Of a DNA stretch of 9,617 nucleotides, positions 6,110 through 9,617 are shown piece by piece (positions within the stretch are counted from its first letter, which is position 1; each line of letters opens with the position of its first letter). The notes under the pieces were generated by a model. It was not told the DNA's origin, ran no database searches, and worked only from the letters and a program-made list of their open reading frames with translations. The DNA comes from Frankiales bacterium. GTDB lineage: Bacteria > Actinomycetota > Actinomycetes > Mycobacteriales > SCTD01. Made by a program: the position numbers and the translations under genes. The DNA lies in assembly GCA_004299215.1 (NCBI GenBank), contig SCTD01000183.1, positions 1 through 9,617 on the forward strand. Direction: 5' to 3'.

Positions 6110-7803
6110 CCGCCCCGCCCGGCTGAGGGAGCACGACGTCGGGCCGGCGGCGCGCCTGCCCGGGCGGCCAGCTCGGCCCGGGTGCGGGCCGGACCGGCGG
6201 AGGTCGTGCCCGCCTTGGGCCGGGCGGCGCGGCTCCCCTTGGCATCGGCAGAGCCGCCACCGCGCGGGGAACGGGTGCGCGCCGGCTGCTCCACCACCGG
6301 TGCCGGCTCGACGTACGGCGCCGGAGGGCCTGTCAGCTCGACGATCTCGTGCGCGCCCGGCCGGACGCTGACGGTCGTCGGGCGGATCCCGGCCTGCCTG
6401 GCGAGGGTGCGGACCTCCCCCGCCTGCTCGGGCAGCGCCAGCGTGACGACGGTGCCGCCGGCGCCGGCCCGGGCGGTGCGCCCTGAGCGGTGCAGGTAGG
6501 CCTTGTGCTCGGTCGGCGGGTCGACGTGCACGACGAGGGCGACGTCGTCGACGTGGATGCCGCGGGCGGCGATGTCGGTGGCGACCAGCACGCGAGTGCT
6601 GCCGTCGGTGAACGCCGAGAGGTTGCGCTCGCGCGCGCCCTGGCTGAGGTTGCCGTGCAGCTCGACGGCTGGGATCCCCGCGGCGGTGAGCTGCTTGGCC
6701 AGCTTCTTCGCGGTGTGCTTGGTGCGCATGAACAGCAGGCTGCGCTCCGATCCGGACGCCAGCTCGCGGACGACGGCCGGCTTGTCGGCCGCGCTCACCG
6801 AGAACACGTGGTGGGTCATCGTGCTCACCGGCGCGACGGCCGGGTCGACCGAGTGCGTCACCGGCGAGGAGAGGTAGCGCTTCACCAGCACGTCGACGCC
6901 GTTGTCGAGCGTGGCGGAGAAGAGCATCCGCTGGCCCTTGGCGGGCGTGCGGTCGAGCAGCCGCTTCACGGCGGGCAGGAAGCCCAGGTCGGCCATGTGG
7001 TCTGCCTCGTCGAGCACGGTGATCTCGACGGCGGACAGGTCGCAGAAGCCCTGCCCGATGAGGTCCTCGAGCCGGCCGGGGCAGGCGATGAGCACGTCAA
7101 CGCCGGCCGCGAGGGCCTTCACCTGCGGGTTCTGCCCGACGCCGCCGAAGACGACGGTGCTGGTGAGGCCGACAGCCTTGGTGAGCGGGGCCACGACGGC
7201 GAGCACCTGGTTGGCGAGCTCGCGGGTCGGGACGAGCACCAGCGCGCGCGGCTGCTTCGGCCGGCGCTGCCCGCTGACGAGGCGGGTGACCAGCGGCAGG
7301 CTGAAGGCGAGCGTCTTCCCGCTGCCGGTCCGACCGCGGCCGAGCACGTCCTTGCCGGCGAGGCTGTCGGGCAGCGTCGCGCTCTGGATCGGGAACGGCG
7401 CGTCGATCCCCTGTGCGGCCAGCGCGGCGACCAGGGGGGCGGGGACGCCGAGCGTGGTGAAGGAGGCGGGGGTGCCAGGCGAGCCAGGCGAGCCAGGCGA
7501 GCCAGGCGACCCGGGCGACCCGGGCGACCCGGGCGACCCGGGCGACCCGGGCGACCCGGGCGACCCAGGCGTGACAGCGGCGGCAGCGGGCGTGTCGGCC
7601 GGCGCCGCAGCACGTGGTGCGGCGTGCGCGGTGACTGTCCGGCGTGGCCGTCCATCCGGCTCGCGGGGCGCGGCCGGGGGTGCTGAGACCGGGGCGGGGG
7701 CAGCGGGCTGACGATCAGACCGGACAGTCACCGCGCGGCCGGCCTCACGGGTGGCCGGGCCGCGGCGACGGCGGCGCGGCGCGCCGGAGCTCTCGGGGGG
7801 CAT
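6103..7803 (-). CDS. DEAD-box RNA helicase with collagen-like N-terminal linker
   Basis: This is a 566-residue ATP-dependent RNA helicase, cytoplasmic, of the kind acting in RNA decay, ribosome assembly or cold adaptation. All core motifs are present: Q-motif (SFTTLGVP and Gln137), Walker A GRGRTGSGKT (152-161), PTRELA (189-194), CPGR (238-241, usually TPGR), DEAD (262-265), SAT (293-295), ATDIAARG (405-412) and HRSGRTARAG (435-444). The tail (about 500-566) is rich in Arg, Gly and Ala, as in many RNA-binding extensions. Ahead of the core lies an unusual 110-residue segment: basic, then Ala/Pro-rich, then nine consecutive PGS triplets plus PGT (79-108). The ATG at 7803 follows CAGGAACCC, a reasonable ribosome binding site; the frame is open 74 codons further but that extension is low-complexity. 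A long untranslated leader is possible upstream. Confidence 0.93.
   Translation of the reverse strand: MPPESSGAPRRRRRGPATREAGRAVTVRSDRQPAAPAPVSAPPAAPREPDGRPRRTVTAHAAPRAAAPADTPAAAAVTPGSPGSPGSPGSPGSPGSPGSPGSPGSPGSPGTPASFTTLGVPAPLVAALAAQGIDAPFPIQSATLPDSLAGKDVLGRGRTGSGKTLAFSLPLVTRLVSGQRRPKQPRALVLVPTRELANQVLAVVAPLTKAVGLTSTVVFGGVGQNPQVKALAAGVDVLIACPGRLEDLIGQGFCDLSAVEITVLDEADHMADLGFLPAVKRLLDRTPAKGQRMLFSATLDNGVDVLVKRYLSSPVTHSVDPAVAPVSTMTHHVFSVSAADKPAVVRELASGSERSLLFMRTKHTAKKLAKQLTAAGIPAVELHGNLSQGARERNLSAFTDGSTRVLVATDIAARGIHVDDVALVVHVDPPTEHKAYLHRSGRTARAGAGGTVVTLALPEQAGEVRTLARQAGIRPTTVSVRPGAHEIVELTGPPAPYVEPAPVVEQPARTRSPRGGGSADAKGSRAARPKAGTTSAGPARTRAELAARAGAPPARRRAPSAGRGGR
7472..7570 (-). repeat. 9-bp tandem repeat encoding (Pro-Gly-Ser)n in the helicase linker
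   Basis: On the + strand there is one degenerate unit GTGCCAGGC (7472-7480), three GAGCCAGGC units (7481-7507), six identical GACCCGGGC units (7508-7561) and one GACCCAGGC (7562-7570). The 9-base period keeps the reading frame, so copy number could change without breaking the helicase. Identical units grouped in blocks point to recent slippage expansion. Confidence 0.95.
7626..7736. repeat. Perfect 17-bp inverted repeat inside the helicase gene
   Basis: GCGCGGTGACTGTCCGG (7626-7642) is the exact reverse complement of CCGGACAGTCACCGCGC (7720-7736), with 77 bases between the arms. The arms are read in different frames as protein (around RRTVTAHA and GRAVTVRSD), so the match is not explained by a repeated peptide. 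Confidence 0.85.
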
Positions 7804-8069
7804 GGGTTCCTGACAGACGGACGTGGAGCGCTGCGCCGGCCTGCGGTGCTCCGCGGCGGCGGCTCCTCCCCTACAAGGTCCCGGAGCCCCTCGGGATTCC
7901 CCCGCAGGCGCGCCGGGCCGGCCTGCGGCCGTCGTCAGCGCTGCGCTGCGAGCCGCTCCGCCGCCACCCGGGACAGTCCTGCATGGGCCGAATGCCCGGT
8001 TGGCTGAGCTGTTCGGACCCGGCACGACGGGCCATGGTCGAAGTCAGACGATTGCGGGACAGTCAGGAC
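7804..8069. other. Divergent intergenic region between helicase and small Cys/His protein
   Basis: This 266-base region carries the promoters of two divergent genes. I see no convincing coding sequence: frames open across it give only Arg/Pro/Ala-rich low-complexity peptides. It contains a 12-base direct repeat GCCGGCCTGCGG (7835-7846 and 7917-7928), the odd palindrome GGACAGTCC (7971-7979) and another GGACAGTC at 8057-8064. Clear -10/-35 boxes could not be assigned. Confidence 0.6.
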
Positions 8070-8075
8070 ATGTCC
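8057..8075. promoter_or_regulatory. GGAC/GTCC motif cluster over the start codon of the 8070 gene
   Basis: GGACAGTC (8057-8064) is followed after one base by the perfect palindrome GGACATGTCC (8066-8075), whose centre is the ATG start codon itself. A protein bound here would block translation initiation or transcription start. The same GGACAGTC word recurs at 7971-7978, 7722-7729 and, inverted, 7633-7640. Confidence 0.3.
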
Positions 8076-8420
8076 CTGTGCAGCTGCCCCCGCACCGCCC
8101 TCTCCGCCGTCACCTTCGACAGCGGCGCCGTGCTCCTGCGCTGCCACGCCCACGAGCAGCAGCGCTGGGTCGTGGCCGGCCGGGAGGTCAGCTCCACGGA
8201 CGCACTCGCGCTCCTTCGCGACGCCTTCGTGGCCGGGCGCAGCCGCCGGCCGGAACCTCGCAGCCGCCGGCACCACAAGGTCGTCCAGCTGCCCGACACC
8301 CCGGCCGTCGCCGCCGATCCCTACCCGGCGACGCCGCGGCTGTCCGGCGCCGACGCGTCCGCCGACCTCACGGCGCTGCTCAACGCGCGCGGCCTGAGCG
8401 GCTCCTGGGCCGTCGCCTGA
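8070..8420 (+). CDS. Small hypothetical protein with N-terminal Cys/His cluster
   Basis: I do not recognise a named family for this 116-residue protein. It starts MSLCSCPRTALSAVTFDSG and continues VLLRCHAHEQQRWVVAGREV. Cys4, Cys6, Cys25, His26 and His28 could bind one zinc ion in a small ribbon-like fold. Residues of about 37-53 look helical, followed by an Arg/His-rich basic stretch (about 54-71) and an acidic to neutral tail. This composition is compatible with a nucleic-acid-binding protein, but that is inference. The start is uncertain: the ATG at 8070 places the Cys cluster at the N-terminus but has AGGA only 2 bases upstream, and an in-frame ATG at 8034 would add 12 residues, also without a good ribosome binding site. 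It converges on the crotonase gene with one base between stops. Confidence 0.65.
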   Translation: MSLCSCPRTALSAVTFDSGAVLLRCHAHEQQRWVVAGREVSSTDALALLRDAFVAGRSRRPEPRSRRHHKVVQLPDTPAVAADPYPATPRLSGADASADLTALLNARGLSGSWAVA

Positions 8421-8421
8421 G

Positions 8422-9183
8422 CTAGCGGAACGACCCGTGCCGGCCCTCGCCGGCCACGAAGCGCGCCGCCCCGTCCAGCGTCTCCAGCGACAGCGCGGCC
8501 TGGCCGTGCCGGAACTCCGACGCCAGCGCCTGCCTCTCGTCGAGCCCCTCGGCGTCCAGCACCGAGGCGCGGTCGCTGCGCAGGCAGACCTGCGGGAAGG
8601 CGGCGAGCTGCCGGGCGAGCTGCTGCGCCGCCGCGAGCGCTTCCCCCGCCGGCACCACCCGGTTCGCGAGCCCGATCGCGAGAGCCTCCGCCGCGTCGAC
8701 CGGCCGTCCCGTGAGGATCAGGTCCAGCGCGCGGCTCGTCCCGACGAGCCGCGGCAGCCGTACGGTCCCGCCGTCGACGAGCGGCACCCCCCACCGCCGG
8801 CAGAAGACGCCGAAGACCGCGGTCTCGTCCGCGACCCGCAGGTCGCACCAGACCGCCAGCTCGAGGCCGCCCGCGACCGCGTGGCCGGACACCGCCGCGA
8901 TCACCGGCTTGGACAGCCGCAGCCGGCTGATGCCCATCGGACCGTCGCCGTCGGCGGCCACCCGGTTGCCCCGGTCGGTGCCGACGGCCGTCAGGTCGGC
9001 TCCGGCGCAGAAGACCCCGCCCTCGCCGTGCAGCACCGCCACCGCCGCGCTGTCGTCGGCGTCGAACGCGCGGAAGGCGTCGGCGAGCGCCGCCGCCGTC
9101 GGACCGTCCACGGCGTTGCGCCGCTCGGGCCGGTGCAGGTGGACCGTCGTGACCGGGCCGTCCCGCTCGACGCGGACGCTCAC
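8422..9183 (-). CDS. Crotonase-family (enoyl-CoA hydratase/isomerase-like) protein with atypical active site
   Basis: This 253-residue protein has the crotonase fold signature: HLHRPERRNAVDG (16-28), the first oxyanion-hole segment FCAGADL (58-64), the second GHAVAGGLELAVWCDLRVAD (100-119) and LPRLVGTSRALDLILTGRPV. These enzymes act on acyl-CoA thioesters. In classical enoyl-CoA hydratase two glutamates activate water. Here the first lies in CRRWGVPLVDGG (128-139), where the Pro-Glu of hydratases is replaced by Arg-Arg/Trp, and the second position is Asp154 (RALDLILTG). A different reaction, such as isomerisation or thioester hydrolysis, or an unusual hydratase is therefore likely. The GTG at 9183 fits the family N-terminus, but no good ribosome binding site precedes it, so coupling to the monooxygenase gene upstream is plausible. 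The stop is 1 base from the stop of the opposite gene. Confidence 0.9.
   Translation of the reverse strand: MSVRVERDGPVTTVHLHRPERRNAVDGPTAAALADAFRAFDADDSAAVAVLHGEGGVFCAGADLTAVGTDRGNRVAADGDGPMGISRLRLSKPVIAAVSGHAVAGGLELAVWCDLRVADETAVFGVFCRRWGVPLVDGGTVRLPRLVGTSRALDLILTGRPVDAAEALAIGLANRVVPAGEALAAAQQLARQLAAFPQVCLRSDRASVLDAEGLDERQALASEFRHGQAALSLETLDGAARFVAGEGRHGSFR
8436..8458. terminator. Stem-loop downstream of the 8070 gene
   Basis: CGTG-CCGGC (8436-8444) pairs with GCCGG-CACG (8449-8458), with loop CCTC and one bulged C at 8454, about 15 bases after the TGA at 8418-8420. It lies inside the 3' end of the opposite crotonase gene. It is a candidate terminator for the + strand transcript and has no T-run. 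Confidence 0.35.
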
Positions 9184-9250
9184 GGGCGGAGCACGGCCTG
9201 GTTCTGGCCGACCGAGGCGACGAGCCGGCTGGAGGAAGGCGCCGCCTCGT

Positions 9251-9617
9251 TCACGCCCCGCTGCCGGGCGTGACCGATGCGCGCGGGACGCGGCGGAAGG
9301 CGAGCTCGTCGTACTCGTTCCTGCCGTACCTCAGCATCAGCAGGTCCTTGACGTAGTTCTGGTGCAGCCGCCACGGGGCACGCGCCGCCTGCTTGGGGAA
9401 CCTGTCGATCGAGCGGAGGACGTAGCCCGACCGCAGGTCGATGAACGGCACCTCGGGCAGCTCGGCGTCGCTCCACAGCGGCGTGACCGAGTCGTAGCCC
9501 TCGTCGCGCATGTGGTTGAGCAGCCGGCAGACGTAGCCGCAGACCAGGTCGCACTTCAGCGTCCAGGACGCGTTCGTGTAGCCGATCGCGGTGGCGAGGT
9601 TCGGGACGCCGCTGAAC
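9251..9617 (-). CDS. Flavin-containing / Baeyer-Villiger monooxygenase, C-terminal part (5' end outside window)
   Basis: The minus-strand frame is open from the window edge to a TGA at 9251-9253, giving 121 residues. The segment FSGVPNLATAIGYTNASWTL at the edge followed by CDLVCGYVCRLLNHM is diagnostic of FMO/Baeyer-Villiger monooxygenases of the EthA type. FPKQAARAPWRLHQNYVKDL and LLMLRYGRNEYDELAF match their C-terminal end. These enzymes use FAD and NADPH to insert oxygen next to a ketone or onto N or S atoms; the FAD- and NADPH-binding Rossmann motifs would lie in the missing part (about 370 residues). An internal ATG at 9511 is not the start, because conserved sequence continues ahead of it. 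The crotonase-like gene follows 67 bases downstream on the same strand and is probably co-transcribed. The substrate cannot be inferred. Confidence 0.9.
   Translation of the reverse strand, partial: FSGVPNLATAIGYTNASWTLKCDLVCGYVCRLLNHMRDEGYDSVTPLWSDAELPEVPFIDLRSGYVLRSIDRFPKQAARAPWRLHQNYVKDLLMLRYGRNEYDELAFRRVPRASVTPGSGA

Noticed and set aside
7472..7570. Regular short repeats as a possible CRISPR array
   Set aside because: The units are 9 bp, directly adjacent with no spacers, in frame within the helicase gene, and encode Pro-Gly-Ser; no cas genes are present.
6490..7686. 398-codon open frame on the + strand antisense to the helicase
   Set aside because: It is the complement of a clearly conserved DEAD-box gene and translates to compositionally biased sequence rich in Gly, Arg, Glu and Val; a codon-bias shadow.
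7804..8025. Extension of the helicase upstream of the ATG at 7803
   Set aside because: The added residues are low-complexity Ala/Gly/Pro/Arg sequence, and the ATG at 7803 has an AGGA ribosome binding site.
9251..9511. Short 86-codon gene starting at the ATG at 9511
   Set aside because: The frame continues upstream to the window edge with strongly conserved FMO residues (GYTNASWTL), so the ATG is internal to a truncated larger gene.
9180..9554. 124-codon minus-strand frame overlapping the monooxygenase end
   Set aside because: It is out of frame with the conserved FMO sequence and is Arg/Ala-rich; the FMO frame explains the same DNA.

Overview
The window is very GC-rich, densely packed DNA with GTG and ATG starts, short intergenic gaps and families typical of Actinomycetota: a DUF4192 protein, a small Lys/Ala-rich protein starting MGDKSPRQ, a DksA/TraR-type zinc-finger protein of the actinobacterial NADDEHDPEG type, and a TldD/TldE peptidase homologue. 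It looks like ordinary actinobacterial chromosome. I see no integrase, transposase, phage gene, tRNA, rRNA or CRISPR array. The genus cannot be fixed from the sequence alone.

Layout. 1-907 (+) is the 3' part of a TldE/PmbA-like gene, which runs tail to tail into a DUF4192 gene (891-1901, -). A divergent intergenic region of about 190 bp carries a strong inverted repeat. It is followed by the centrepiece, a three-gene operon on the + strand whose genes are joined by two 4-base GTGA overlaps. These are an RsbQ-type alpha/beta hydrolase (2089-2889), a 629-residue PAS-GAF-PP2C-HATPase protein (2886-4775) and a STAS anti-sigma-factor antagonist (4772-5107). Next come a 43-residue basic protein (5230-5361, +), a DksA-like zinc-finger protein (5358-5699, -), a divergent pterin-4a-carbinolamine dehydratase-like protein (5777-6100, +), a DEAD-box RNA helicase with a collagen-like Gly-Ser-Pro linker (6103-7803, -), a small Cys/His-containing hypothetical protein (8070-8420, +), an atypical crotonase-family protein (8422-9183, -) and the C-terminal part of a flavin-containing monooxygenase (9251-9617, -, cut by the window edge).

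How the genes work together. The hydrolase, phosphatase/kinase and STAS genes match the Bacillus RsbQ-RsbP energy-stress input to the sigma-B partner switch. Here the phosphatase polypeptide also carries its own RsbW-like ATPase domain, and the STAS substrate is encoded next to it. A whole small-molecule-sensing phosphorylation switch is therefore packed in one operon, but no sigma factor is present, so its output is unknown. The crotonase and monooxygenase genes lie in the same orientation 67 bp apart and may form a catabolic unit. The remaining genes are probably separate transcription units.

Two further patterns stand out. All four tail-to-tail gene junctions are extremely tight (17-base overlap, shared CTAG, 2-base gap, 1-base gap), and each has a stem-loop at or beside the stop codons. 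The helicase 5' region and the neighbouring divergent promoter region also concentrate the 8-mer GGACAGTC, including a perfect 17-bp inverted repeat inside the helicase gene.
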